In this document: positions 46,916 to 55,141 of the stretch, in pieces
Position numbering within the stretch: the stretch's first letter is position 1
Layout: the number at the start of each line of letters is the position of its first letter
Assembly: GCA_934466475.1 (NCBI GenBank)
Contig: CAKSLI010000002.1
Span: forward strand, 124,001-188,000
From: an uncultured Oscillospiraceae bacterium
GTDB lineage: Bacteria > Bacillota > Clostridia > Oscillospirales > Ruminococcaceae
DNA: 64,000 nt
Direction of reading: 5' to 3'
Translations under genes and position numbers: made by a program
Notes under the pieces: model-generated
Seen by the model: only the letters and a program-made list of their open reading frames with translations
Told to the model about the DNA's origin: nothing
Database searches by the model: none

Positions 46916-47434
46916 ATGAAAGCTCTGGTCGTAGTAGATTATCAGGTGGATTTTGTGAACGGCGCACTGGGCTTCCCCGGCGCGGAGAAGCTGGAGCCGA
47001 TCATTCTCTCAAAGATAGCGGACTGCCGAAAATCCGGCGGGCAGGTGATATTCACGCTGGACACCCACGGAGAAAATTACCTTGAAACCGCCGAGGGAAA
47101 GAAGCTCCCCGTGCCGCACTGCATCAAGGGAACTCCCGGTCACGCGCTTTACGGAAAAGTCGCGCAGGCGGTAACTCCCGAGGATATTGTGATAGAGAAG
47201 CCCGCTTTCGGCTCTCTGGAACTCGCTGACCTGCTGCGGCGCATTTCCCCGGAGGAAGTGGAATTGTGCGGTCTTGTTACGGATATCTGCGTTATCTCAA
47301 ACGCGGTGATCGCCAAAGCCGCCCTGCCGGAAAGCCGCGTAGTGGTGGACGGCTCCGCCTGCGGGACTGCCGACCGCGAGGCTCACGAGAGGGCTCTTGC
47401 GGTAATGCGCGGAGTACAAATAGAAGTTATATAA
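46916..47434 (+). CDS. Nicotinamidase-like cysteine hydrolase
   Basis: A 172-residue isochorismatase-fold hydrolase. VVDYQVDFV carries the catalytic Asp, TLDTHGENY the metal-binding Asp/His region, PHCIKGTPGH the nicotinamidase-type loop and LCGLVTDICVISNA the nucleophile Cys. Deamidation of nicotinamide fits with pncB and nadE in the window. ATG 46916 gives a start after the glmU stop. The TAA stop lies inside the 4-base target duplication of MITE copy C, but the insertion leaves the protein intact. Confidence 0.85.
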   Translation: MKALVVVDYQVDFVNGALGFPGAEKLEPIILSKIADCRKSGGQVIFTLDTHGENYLETAEGKKLPVPHCIKGTPGHALYGKVAQAVTPEDIVIEKPAFGSLELADLLRRISPEEVELCGLVTDICVISNAVIAKAALPESRVVVDGSACGTADREAHERALAVMRGVQIEVI

Positions 47435-47515
47435 GGTAACCTCTAAAAACCTCGTTTGAGTGAAAATGTGTATAGCACACCGGCTGCTTTTTCAAACCGG
47501 TTTTTAGAGGTTCCC
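47435..47515. mobile_element. MITE copy C, 81 bp (minimal derivative)
   Basis: Retains only the ends: GGTAACCTCTAAAAACC at left and GGTTTTTAGAGGTTCCC at right with about 45 bases between. ATAA duplications flank it at 47431-47434 and 47516-47519. The shared left arm is the same as in B and D up to CACACCGGCTGCTTT. Confidence 0.88.
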
Positions 47516-47525
47516 ATAAACAAAG

Positions 47526-47572
47526 AACCCCCGTTCACTGCTGTCGTCATCACAGCGGCGCGGGGGTTTTTA
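47526..47572 (+). terminator. Terminator of glmU-nicotinamidase unit
   Basis: AACCCCCG and CGGGGGTT pair outside an inner GCTGT/ACAGC stem, followed by TTTATT. MITE C has been inserted between the stop codon and this terminator. Confidence 0.85.
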
Positions 47573-47622
47573 TTATAAGCTCAGCGCCGGACTGTGGCTT
47601 TCCTGCTCCGAGAATTATTTTC

Positions 47623-47867
47623 GCTCCACCCACCGCTTTTCACGGCGGGTCGTAACCGTCGAAAAATCCCCTAAAGGGGCTTTTCCGCCGAACATCCGCC
47701 CTGCGCGCACTCATTGTCAGCTACGCTGACAATTCGCACACTTGTGCGGATAGAAGTATTTTTTGACCCGGCAAAGCTGGGTCAAAAAATAGATTTTAAT
47801 GCCCGCTTTGCGGGCAAATAATTCATTTTTTTTTTGACAAGCTCCACCCGCCGCTTTTCACGGCGGG
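47623..47867. repeat. Terminator-nested structured repeat, copy R4
   Basis: GCTCCACCCACCGC...GGCGGG at 47623-47649 recurs with one change at 47841-47867, a 218-base period. The core is closest to R3, but the inner stem is GTCAGC/GCTGAC instead of GTCGGC/GCCGAC, and the left stem is CCCC/GGGG. It lies between the nicotinamidase terminator and the convergent DUF4097 gene. Confidence 0.85.
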
Positions 47868-47905
47868 CAAAACTATATCAAATATATTGGGGGAATGAAG
47901 AAATC

Positions 47906-48799
47906 TTACTGCTGGGCAATGGTGACTGTGCCGCTGGTGAGGGAGGCGGTCAGCTTATGCTTGTTGGAGCCGCCGAAATCGCCGTTGGTTCCCTTGCCAA
48001 GATTGATGAAGCTGCCCTTTGTCTGACCGAGGTCGGTCTTTACCATGCCGGAAACTCCGCTGAATGAAAGCTCAACGCCGGAATCCTCCGGGAGAGTTAC
48101 ATTCACATTGCCGCTGACGAGACTTACGTTAAGGTCGCCGTTCCAGTCTGCGTATTCAACGTTTACACTGCCGCTGGTCGCGGATACGCTGCCCCTGCCG
48201 GAAACTCCAGTAACAGTAGTGGTTCCGGAAACGGAATGTACGCTGAATTCCTCCGCGCGGTAGCCGGAAACCACTGCGTTTCCGCTGACCGTGCACACGC
48301 TGAGGGACTTTGAGATATACACGGCCGGGGCTGTTTCCTCCTTGTCGAGGGAAACCGGCTTCTCAGCGCCCGCAAGGGGATTCGTGAGAGTGATATTTCC
48401 GCTTGCGGACTGGAGCTTGATATTGTTGAAATAAGCGTTGACGTTAATGTTTCCGCTTGCCGTATTAAGGCTGAAATTCTCCGCGGAGACCTCGCCGACC
48501 TCAACTCCGCCGCTGGCGGTGTTTATCTTTATCTTCTGGTAGGTCTTAAGCGGGAGGTACACGGTTATCGTGTAGCCCTCCGCAGGCTTGGAACCGAAAA
48601 TGCTGAACGTGAAGCTCTCCTTGAGGGTCAGCGTCTTGCCGGAAAGCACCGCGCAGAACTCCGGGGAATCCTTCGGGTTGTCGTACTCAACATAGATATC
48701 TGCGCGCTCCTGCGGCATCATGATTATCTTTGCGCCCATAGAGCTTACCTCTACGGTGTCTATCTCGTTGTTGAAGGTGTATGTCTGCTTGTCTGCCAT
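47906..48799 (-). CDS. DUF4097 beta-strand repeat protein (cytoplasmic form)
   Basis: A 297-residue protein made of short beta-strand repeats (for example TASGGVEVGEVSAENF, TASGNINVNAYFNN, SASGNITL, SVSGTTTVTGVSG), the DUF4097 pattern. It has no signal or membrane segment. ATG 48799 follows AAAGGAG. It is the last gene of the padR-HAAS-DUF4097-DUF4097 group, a common arrangement thought to act at the cell envelope, but its role is not known. Confidence 0.85.
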   Translation of the reverse strand: MADKQTYTFNNEIDTVEVSSMGAKIIMMPQERADIYVEYDNPKDSPEFCAVLSGKTLTLKESFTFSIFGSKPAEGYTITVYLPLKTYQKIKINTASGGVEVGEVSAENFSLNTASGNINVNAYFNNIKLQSASGNITLTNPLAGAEKPVSLDKEETAPAVYISKSLSVCTVSGNAVVSGYRAEEFSVHSVSGTTTVTGVSGRGSVSATSGSVNVEYADWNGDLNVSLVSGNVNVTLPEDSGVELSFSGVSGMVKTDLGQTKGSFINLGKGTNGDFGGSNKHKLTASLTSGTVTIAQQ

Positions 48800-48933
48800 G
48801 GTGAAAACTCCTTTCAGAATCATGTCGTATAGTTAAGGAAACTGCTGTTTTGTGTGTATTTTGAGCGCACCGGCGGTAGGGGGGCCGTGTTTTTGCTTTC
48901 TGCACAGCCCCCGCCGTGCGTTTCTGATGTGAT

Positions 48934-49980
48934 TTATTCCGCTGCTTCAGACGCCGCGGTTACCTCTTCGGGGGATTCGATATCTGATTCGTAAAATGAG
49001 GAAGTGATAACTACGCTGTCGATAACTGCGCTGTCGGACTCGGTCACTTCCACGGCTGAGGCAGTGGAATTCACTACCCTGATATCGCCTGCGGATACGT
49101 CAAGGTCAAAGGTGTAAGTTCCGCCGTTTATGGAATAATTGTCGCCGTCCTTCGCCGATGTATTCACGCCGCCTGCCATTATCTTAATGTCGCCCGCGCT
49201 CTTGTCGCAGTTGAACTTTACGGAAGCGTCCTCTGGGATATCAAGCACCACATCGCCTGCGCTGACTGATACGTCGCAGCCGCCGTCCACCGCCGCATAC
49301 TGCGCTCTCACAGAACCTGCGGAAACATCAACCTCGCCGCTTCCTGTAAGCCCGTATATTTCAGCGCTGCCTGCGCTGACATCTACCGTATACGCGGAAG
49401 CCGCCGCATTCTTCGCGACAAGGTCGCCCGCGGAAACATCAAACATTATGAACTCTGCGCGGTGCCCCTCGGGCTGAATGTAATTCAGCCTTCCTGCGGA
49501 AACGTTAAGGGCAACATGATCAGACCTTACGCCGTCTGATGTGAGCGCACCCGCTCCAACGTGCAGGTCAAGATTGTCGTAGGTCTTATCGGGTACGAAT
49601 ACCTGCACCTGCGTGTCGAACGCATTTCCGCTGAGCAGGTTCCTGAACCAGTCGCCGTTCCATTTCCACTCAGTGTTTATACTGAGCGCGTCTCCGGAAA
49701 CGGACGCCTTTAAATTGCTGGAATCACTGCCTGATACGATGATTTTTGACGTATCTTCGCTCCAGGGCTTTATAGACATTTTATATGCACCGATGTTGGC
49801 TCTTATTTCAGTGAAGCTCTCTGTCACCTCATAAGTCCGCTGGTCGCCGGAGATGACCACATCTTCAATGACTTCCTCGGACGAGGAGGAATAATCCCTG
49901 CCAAGCACCGCAACTGATATCCCGAATGCGATGAACGAGAATATGCACAGCGGGATAAATATTCTCAGTATTACTTTCAT
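48934..49980 (-). CDS. Membrane-anchored DUF4097 beta-strand repeat protein
   Basis: A 348-residue protein with an N-terminal membrane helix (about residues 5-27) and an external DUF4097 domain of repeated strands (VSAGDLV, VSAGSAEI, VSAGSVRA, VSAGDVVLD, SAGDIKI, VSAGDIRV: a regular (V)SAG repeat roughly every 20 residues). It starts 12 bases after the HAAS gene. A Glu/Ser-rich tail follows. It is likely the surface partner of the PadR-controlled group. Confidence 0.85.
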   Translation of the reverse strand: MKVILRIFIPLCIFSFIAFGISVAVLGRDYSSSSEEVIEDVVISGDQRTYEVTESFTEIRANIGAYKMSIKPWSEDTSKIIVSGSDSSNLKASVSGDALSINTEWKWNGDWFRNLLSGNAFDTQVQVFVPDKTYDNLDLHVGAGALTSDGVRSDHVALNVSAGRLNYIQPEGHRAEFIMFDVSAGDLVAKNAAASAYTVDVSAGSAEIYGLTGSGEVDVSAGSVRAQYAAVDGGCDVSVSAGDVVLDIPEDASVKFNCDKSAGDIKIMAGGVNTSAKDGDNYSINGGTYTFDLDVSAGDIRVVNSTASAVEVTESDSAVIDSVVITSSFYESDIESPEEVTAASEAAE

Positions 49981-49992
49981 TCTGACGCCCCC

Positions 49993-50976
49993 TTACAGAT
50001 CGTATATAGCCTTGACGTGATTTATCACGATGGCCTTTATCCAGTGGAATACCGCCTTGCACAGTCCGCATATCGCGCAGATAACCAGCACTCCGCCGCT
50101 GACCATGCCGCTGCACAGGAATATCCTGCTCAGGAGGTGGAATTCGGAGCTGCCAAAGAGCTGACCGAAGCCGCCGGTGAAAAGGCTGAGCGCCGCGCCG
50201 CCGAGACCGCCGATTATCGCGGAAACCACCAGCGGTATCAGCCACCACCAGAGCAGTACGTCAAGCAGTATGCAGGTGATGAGCTTCTCGGCGTTGACAT
50301 TCGCCTTCATGCCCTTTACATCGCTGAAATGGAAGCCGCCGTCCTTTGCGTGCTTTCCGACCGGGGGAACGCACTGGGGCGGTACCTCGCCCTGCCTGCT
50401 CTGCGAGCTGTACTGGTATCTCTCGTCCGTCATCTTCGGAATGGAGCTGTCGGCGGGAGCCGGCTGCTCCTCTGCGATATGCTCAGGGGTGTATTCCCTT
50501 GCCGGCTGTGCCGGAGCAGGCTGCTCCTCGGCTATCTGCTCGGGAGTGTACTCTCGCGCCGGCTGCTCTTTTCCGAGGTTTATCCTTGGAGAAACCGGAG
50601 CAGGAGTTTCAGGCTCTTCCATGATGTGCTCGGGGGTATATTCCCGTATGACGGGCTGCTCCTGCTGCTCCCCTTTTACAAGGGAAATGTCCGCCGGGAG
50701 CTTCTCGCCGGGCTTTGTCAGGGAGACCCTCTGATTCGCCACGGCGTCCGCAACTATGGAATTCAGCCTTGTGCTGGGTATGTCCAGATAGCTGCGCGCT
50801 ATCTCCTTTACATCGCCGAGCTTTTCGCAGGTCTCCTCCTCGGAAAGCCCCTCCTCCTGGCTTGCCTTGAAGTGCTCCTCGAAATCCGCCGCTATTTCCT
50901 CGTCGTCGTCAATGCCTATTCTGTGCAGCTCGTTATGGAGATTATACAGAAAATCTCCCTTGTTCTTTGCTATCAT
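49993..50976 (-). CDS. HAAS/DUF1700-type membrane protein with Pro-rich repeats
   Basis: A 327-residue protein. The N terminus (FLYNLHNELHRIGIDDDEEI, about residues 9-28) matches the HAAS/DUF1700 signalling domain found next to PadR regulators. A linker of about 90 residues follows with three copies of REYTPE(H/Q)I separated by Glu/Pro/Ala runs. The C-terminal third has two or three membrane helices. It overlaps padR by four bases (ATGA). The linker looks like an expanded tandem repeat. Confidence 0.82.
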   Translation of the reverse strand: MIAKNKGDFLYNLHNELHRIGIDDDEEIAADFEEHFKASQEEGLSEEETCEKLGDVKEIARSYLDIPSTRLNSIVADAVANQRVSLTKPGEKLPADISLVKGEQQEQPVIREYTPEHIMEEPETPAPVSPRINLGKEQPAREYTPEQIAEEQPAPAQPAREYTPEHIAEEQPAPADSSIPKMTDERYQYSSQSRQGEVPPQCVPPVGKHAKDGGFHFSDVKGMKANVNAEKLITCILLDVLLWWWLIPLVVSAIIGGLGGAALSLFTGGFGQLFGSSEFHLLSRIFLCSGMVSGGVLVICAICGLCKAVFHWIKAIVINHVKAIYDL

Positions 50977-51293
50977 TATCCGTTGTCCCCTTTCAGCAGC
51001 GCATTCACGCTGTCCACAAACTCAAACCATTCCTCGGAGAGCTTCGCCATTTCCGCGCGCCCTGCGTCCGTTATCCGGTAGTATTTCCTCGGCGGCCCTT
51101 CCTGCGATTCCACTATGTAGGAATCTATCACGCCGTTGTCTTTAAGACGCTTCATCAGCGGGTATACCGTGCCCTCCGTTATCTGCATACACTCGGATAT
51201 CCGGTTCACCAGCTCGTAGCCGTAGCAGTCGCTGCGGCTCAGCAGCGACAGCACGCACAGCTCCAGCGTGCCTCTTTTAAGCTGAGAATTCAT
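50976..51293 (-). CDS. PadR family transcriptional regulator
   Basis: A 105-residue winged-helix repressor of the short PadR-s2 type: LKRGTLELCVLSLLSRSDCYGYEL, ITEGTVYPLMKRLKDNGVI (recognition region) and GPPRKYYRIT (wing). First gene of the unit with HAAS and two DUF4097 genes, which it probably represses together with itself, since paired direct repeats cover its promoter. Confidence 0.93.
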   Translation of the reverse strand: MNSQLKRGTLELCVLSLLSRSDCYGYELVNRISECMQITEGTVYPLMKRLKDNGVIDSYIVESQEGPPRKYYRITDAGRAEMAKLSEEWFEFVDSVNALLKGDNG

Positions 51294-51333
51294 ATTCCAC
51301 CCCTGTCTTATCGGATATGCTTACTGCATATCC

Positions 51334-51436
51334 CAAGGTACTTTGTCTTACAAGGTAGCCTATTCAAAAATATCGGAACTGTGTTTCCTCGTTCCGTGTA
51401 TTCATTTTACCACAAGGTATTATGTTTTGCAAGGTA
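51334..51436 (-). promoter_or_regulatory. Direct-repeat operators and promoter of padR operon
   Basis: Four TACCTTG repeats on the minus strand form two pairs, each with a 17-base period: 51430-51436 with 51413-51419 and 51351-51357 with 51334-51340. Their spacers are also alike. The first pair overlaps a promoter with TTGCAA (-35), 17 bases, TAAAAT (-10, 51405-51410). The second pair lies downstream in the leader, followed by a GGATATGC/GCATATCC inverted repeat (51313-51333). Likely PadR sites. Confidence 0.7.
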
Positions 51437-51561
51437 CTAAATATACAAATCGTCAAATATTTTTTGCAGAATTTATGTGCAGTTTTACCAATAGAAAACA
51501 GAACGGAATCGCACACCGGCAAAACAGCCCCGGAGCACTGGCACAAATGTATGAAAAACTC

Positions 51562-51590
51562 TTGTATAATTCGAGCTTTTGTGATAAAAT
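51562..51590 (+). promoter_or_regulatory. Promoter of purB operon
   Basis: TTGTAT and TAAAAT with a 17-base spacer, about 48 bases before purB. Confidence 0.65.
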
Positions 51591-51637
51591 AAGATAGTAA
51601 ATTTTATACCTTATAAACCACCAGAAGGAGATCAACA

Positions 51638-53077
51638 ATGTCAAGAGATTATTCCACCTATGAAAGCCCGTTCTGCACCCGCTACGCAAGCAAGGAGATG
51701 CAGTACATCTTTTCCGCAGACAAGAAGTTTTCCACATGGCGTCGCCTGTGGGTCGCGCTGGCAAGGGGCGAGATGAAGCTTGGTCTGCCCGTTACCCAGG
51801 AGCAGGTCGATGAGCTCGAAGCTCACATCAACGACATCAACTATGAGGTAGCAGAGGAACGCGAGAAGCTCGTGCGCCACGATGTAATGTCCCACGTTTA
51901 CGCCTACGGTCAGCAGTGCCCCAAGGCAAAGGGAATAATCCACCTCGGCGCGACATCCTGCTATGTCGGCGACAACACTGATGTTATAATCATGCGCGAC
52001 GCGCTCCTGCTGGTAAAGAAGAAGCTGCTCAACGTCATCAACAACCTCGCCGGCTTCGCACAGCAGCACAAGGATCAGCCCTGCCTCGCGTATACCCACC
52101 TCCAGCCCGCACAGCTCACAACAGTCGGCAAGCGTGCCACACTGTGGATAAACGAGCTGATGATGGATCTTGAGGAAGTCGAGTACCGCATAAGCAAGCT
52201 GAAGCTCCTCGGTCAGAAGGGAACCACCGGCACACAGGCAAGCTTCGTTGAGCTTTTTGGCGGCGACAGCAAGAAGATAAAGGAGCTCGAAAAGTCCATC
52301 GCAAACGAAATGGGCTTCGAGGAGTGCGTGCCCGTCAGCGGTCAGACCTACTCCAGAAAGATGGACAGCATGGTGCTTAACGTACTCGGCGGCATAGCAG
52401 AGAGCTGCTCCAAGTTCAGCAACGACCTGCGTATCCTTGCAAACTTCAAGGAGATGGAAGAACCGTTCGAGAAGAACCAGATCGGCTCCTCCGCAATGCC
52501 CTACAAGCGCAATCCTATGCGCGCTGAGCGTATCACATCCCTTGCAAGGTACGTTATGATAGACACCCTGAACCCCGCTTTCACAGCAGGTACGCAGTGG
52601 TTCGAAAGGACGCTCGATGACAGCGCGAACAAGCGTATCTCCGTTGCAGAGGGATTCCTCGGCGTTGACGCTATCCTGAACATAATGATAAACATTACCA
52701 GCGGTCTGGTAGTATACCCGAAGGTAGTCGAGCAGCGCGTAATGCGCGAGCTGCCGTTCATGGCTACCGAGAATATCATGATGAGAGCCGTTGAAAAGGG
52801 CGGCGACCGCCAGGTTCTGCACGAGGCGCTCCGTCAGCACAGCATTGCCGCTGCAAAGGTAGTAAAGGAAGAGGGCGGCGAGAACGACCTCGTAAAGCGT
52901 ATCGCGGCAGATCCGCTGTTCATGATCACCGAGGAGGAGATCATGTCCGTGCTGAAGCCCGCTAACTACACCGGCAGAGCCCCCGAGCAGGTAGAGGAAT
53001 TCCTGAACGAAGTAGTATGGCCGGTTCTCGAAAAGAACAAGGCGCTCCTCGGCGAGCATGTTGAGCTGAGCGTCTGA
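51638..53077 (+). CDS. purB: Adenylosuccinate lyase
   Basis: Cleaves SAICAR and adenylosuccinate in purine synthesis. The 479-residue protein of the fumarase/aspartase superfamily has HLGATSCYVGDNTD, TCLAYTHLQPAQ-like segment around the catalytic His, and the flexible loop signature GSSAMPYKRNP with the catalytic Ser. The N-terminal style (YESPFCTRYASKEM) resembles the longer eukaryote-like PurB subgroup rather than the about 430-residue Bacillus type. AGAAGGAG precedes the ATG. Confidence 0.96.
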   Translation: MSRDYSTYESPFCTRYASKEMQYIFSADKKFSTWRRLWVALARGEMKLGLPVTQEQVDELEAHINDINYEVAEEREKLVRHDVMSHVYAYGQQCPKAKGIIHLGATSCYVGDNTDVIIMRDALLLVKKKLLNVINNLAGFAQQHKDQPCLAYTHLQPAQLTTVGKRATLWINELMMDLEEVEYRISKLKLLGQKGTTGTQASFVELFGGDSKKIKELEKSIANEMGFEECVPVSGQTYSRKMDSMVLNVLGGIAESCSKFSNDLRILANFKEMEEPFEKNQIGSSAMPYKRNPMRAERITSLARYVMIDTLNPAFTAGTQWFERTLDDSANKRISVAEGFLGVDAILNIMINITSGLVVYPKVVEQRVMRELPFMATENIMMRAVEKGGDRQVLHEALRQHSIAAAKVVKEEGGENDLVKRIAADPLFMITEEEIMSVLKPANYTGRAPEQVEEFLNEVVWPVLEKNKALLGEHVELSV

Positions 53078-53094
53078 TCCGGGAGCGAAAACAG

Positions 53095-55116
53095 TTGAAA
53101 AAATGGCTTTGTGCGGACGTTCCCGCAGTAAATAACGAAATAACGGCGCAGTTCGGGGAGCTCCTGGGCGGAGTAATGCTCAGCCGCGGGATAACCACAC
53201 TCGACCGCGCCCGGGAATTCTTCGGGTGCAGCAGCCTCTCCGACCCTCTCCTGCTGAAAGACATGGAGACCGCCGTTGAAGTTATACGGCAGGCTCTTGA
53301 CGAGGGGAAAAAGATCACCGTTTACGGCGATTACGACTGTGACGGCGTGACCTCCACCGCTATGCTGTTCAGCTACCTTGACGCAATGGGCGCAGAGGCA
53401 GATTACTACATACCCGACCGCAGCGAGGGCTACGGAATGAATCTGGACGCGCTGAAACGCATCCTTGACAACGGAACAGAGCTCATCATTACCGTGGATA
53501 ACGGCGTTTCCGCTGTGGAGGAGGCGCGCTACATCAGGGAACGCGGCGCACAGCTGGTCATCACCGACCATCACCAGCCCCCGCAGGAACTTCCGGTATG
53601 TGAAGCCTGCGTCAACCCCCACCGGGCGGACGATAACTCTCCGTTCAAGGAGATATGCGGCGCAGGCGTTGTCCTGAAGCTGCTCTGCGCCCTCGAGGAG
53701 GACGAGGAATTCGTCATGGAGCAGTACTCCGACCTCGCCGCAATAGGCACCATCGGAGATGTTATGCCGCTCATAAACGAAAACCGCTACATCGTCCGCA
53801 GGGGTCTGGAGAATATCCGCAGCAGCCAGAATCTCGGAATCGAGCAGCTACTGAAAAGCGCCGGCTCCGAGCCGGAAAAGGTCACCTCGACTTCCCTGGC
53901 GTTCACAGTCTGCCCCAGGATAAATTCCGCAGGCAGGATAGCAAACGCAGACAAGGCGGTTCAGCTCCTGCTGAGCGACACCCCGGAGAAAGCGCGCCTG
54001 CTCAGCGAGGAGCTCAACCTGCTGAACACACAGCGCCGCGCCGAGGAAACCAGGATAATGGAGGGCGTTGAAGCCCAGATAAAACAGCGCCCGGAGCTCC
54101 TGAAGGAGCGCGTGCTGGTGCTCTCCGGCGAGGGCTGGCACCATGGCGTTATAGGCATAATCGCAGCGCGTCTGCTCGAAAAATACGGAAAACCGGTGCT
54201 GATGATATCCAGCGAGAATGGCGAAGCGCGCGGCTCCGCAAGAGGCATTGACGGTTTTTCGATCTACAAGCTCCTGGACAGGTGCAGCATGGTGCTGACT
54301 AAATTCGGCGGTCATTTGAAAGCCGGAGGTTTTTCACTGCCGGCTGAAAAGGTCGAGGATTTCCGCCAGATGGTTTACGGCTTCTGCCGGGAATGCTACC
54401 CGAAAATGCCGGAATACACCGCCTGCGCCGACATGGAAATGACCGGCGACAAGCTCACGATGGAGCAGATAACCGAGCTCTCCAAACTGGAGCCCTGCGG
54501 CGAGGGGAACAACATTCCTCTATTCCTGCTGAAAAACTGCACGGTGAGCGCTGTTAATCCGCTTTCGCAGGGAAAATACACCAAGCTGGAGCTTATCTCC
54601 GGCGGCGTAAGGCTCAGCGCGCTGTGCTTCGGGATACCGTATGCGAAGTTCCACGCGGCAGTCGGCAGCATGGTGGACATCATAGCCACCGCTGAGATAA
54701 ACGAATTCAACGGCAGGAAAGAAGTCGTGCTGAAAGTTCAGGAGCTTCGCCCGTCCGATTTCCGCGAGGACAGATTCTTTGCGGCGCAGCGCACATACGA
54801 GGAAATATCCCGCGGAGAGGGCTGCGACAGCAGGCTTGCTCCGAGAGTGGTCCCCGACCGCGAGGCGCTGAAACGGGTCTACGACCTGCTGAGGCAGCAC
54901 GGCGGAAAGATGTCCGCAGAGGATATGTGCGTTTACGGCGGCAGCGGACTGAATTACTGCATGCTGCGCATTGCGCTGGATACGTTCGCTTCGTCCGGAA
55001 TGGCGGAGATATCCGCTGACGCGGGCGAGGTAAGGCTCATTCCCGTGAAGCAGAAAACTGATCTTATGGCGTCCGGGTTCCTGGCAGACCTCCGCAGGAG
55101 CCTTTCGATAACTTGA
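53095..55116 (+). CDS. recJ: Single-stranded-DNA-specific exonuclease RecJ
   Basis: 5'-3' exonuclease for recombination and mismatch repair. The 673-residue protein has the DHH-superfamily motifs YGDYDCDGVTST, DNGVSAVEEA and ITDHHQPP, the DHHA1 region (GGHLKAGGFS) and an OB-like C-terminal domain. It starts at TTG 53095, 18 bases after purB, with GGGAG upstream. Length is typical for the shorter Firmicutes RecJ. Confidence 0.95.
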   Translation: MKKWLCADVPAVNNEITAQFGELLGGVMLSRGITTLDRAREFFGCSSLSDPLLLKDMETAVEVIRQALDEGKKITVYGDYDCDGVTSTAMLFSYLDAMGAEADYYIPDRSEGYGMNLDALKRILDNGTELIITVDNGVSAVEEARYIRERGAQLVITDHHQPPQELPVCEACVNPHRADDNSPFKEICGAGVVLKLLCALEEDEEFVMEQYSDLAAIGTIGDVMPLINENRYIVRRGLENIRSSQNLGIEQLLKSAGSEPEKVTSTSLAFTVCPRINSAGRIANADKAVQLLLSDTPEKARLLSEELNLLNTQRRAEETRIMEGVEAQIKQRPELLKERVLVLSGEGWHHGVIGIIAARLLEKYGKPVLMISSENGEARGSARGIDGFSIYKLLDRCSMVLTKFGGHLKAGGFSLPAEKVEDFRQMVYGFCRECYPKMPEYTACADMEMTGDKLTMEQITELSKLEPCGEGNNIPLFLLKNCTVSAVNPLSQGKYTKLELISGGVRLSALCFGIPYAKFHAAVGSMVDIIATAEINEFNGRKEVVLKVQELRPSDFREDRFFAAQRTYEEISRGEGCDSRLAPRVVPDREALKRVYDLLRQHGGKMSAEDMCVYGGSGLNYCMLRIALDTFASSGMAEISADAGEVRLIPVKQKTDLMASGFLADLRRSLSIT

Positions 55117-55141
55117 TTTTATTATATTGGGGTGGTACAGC

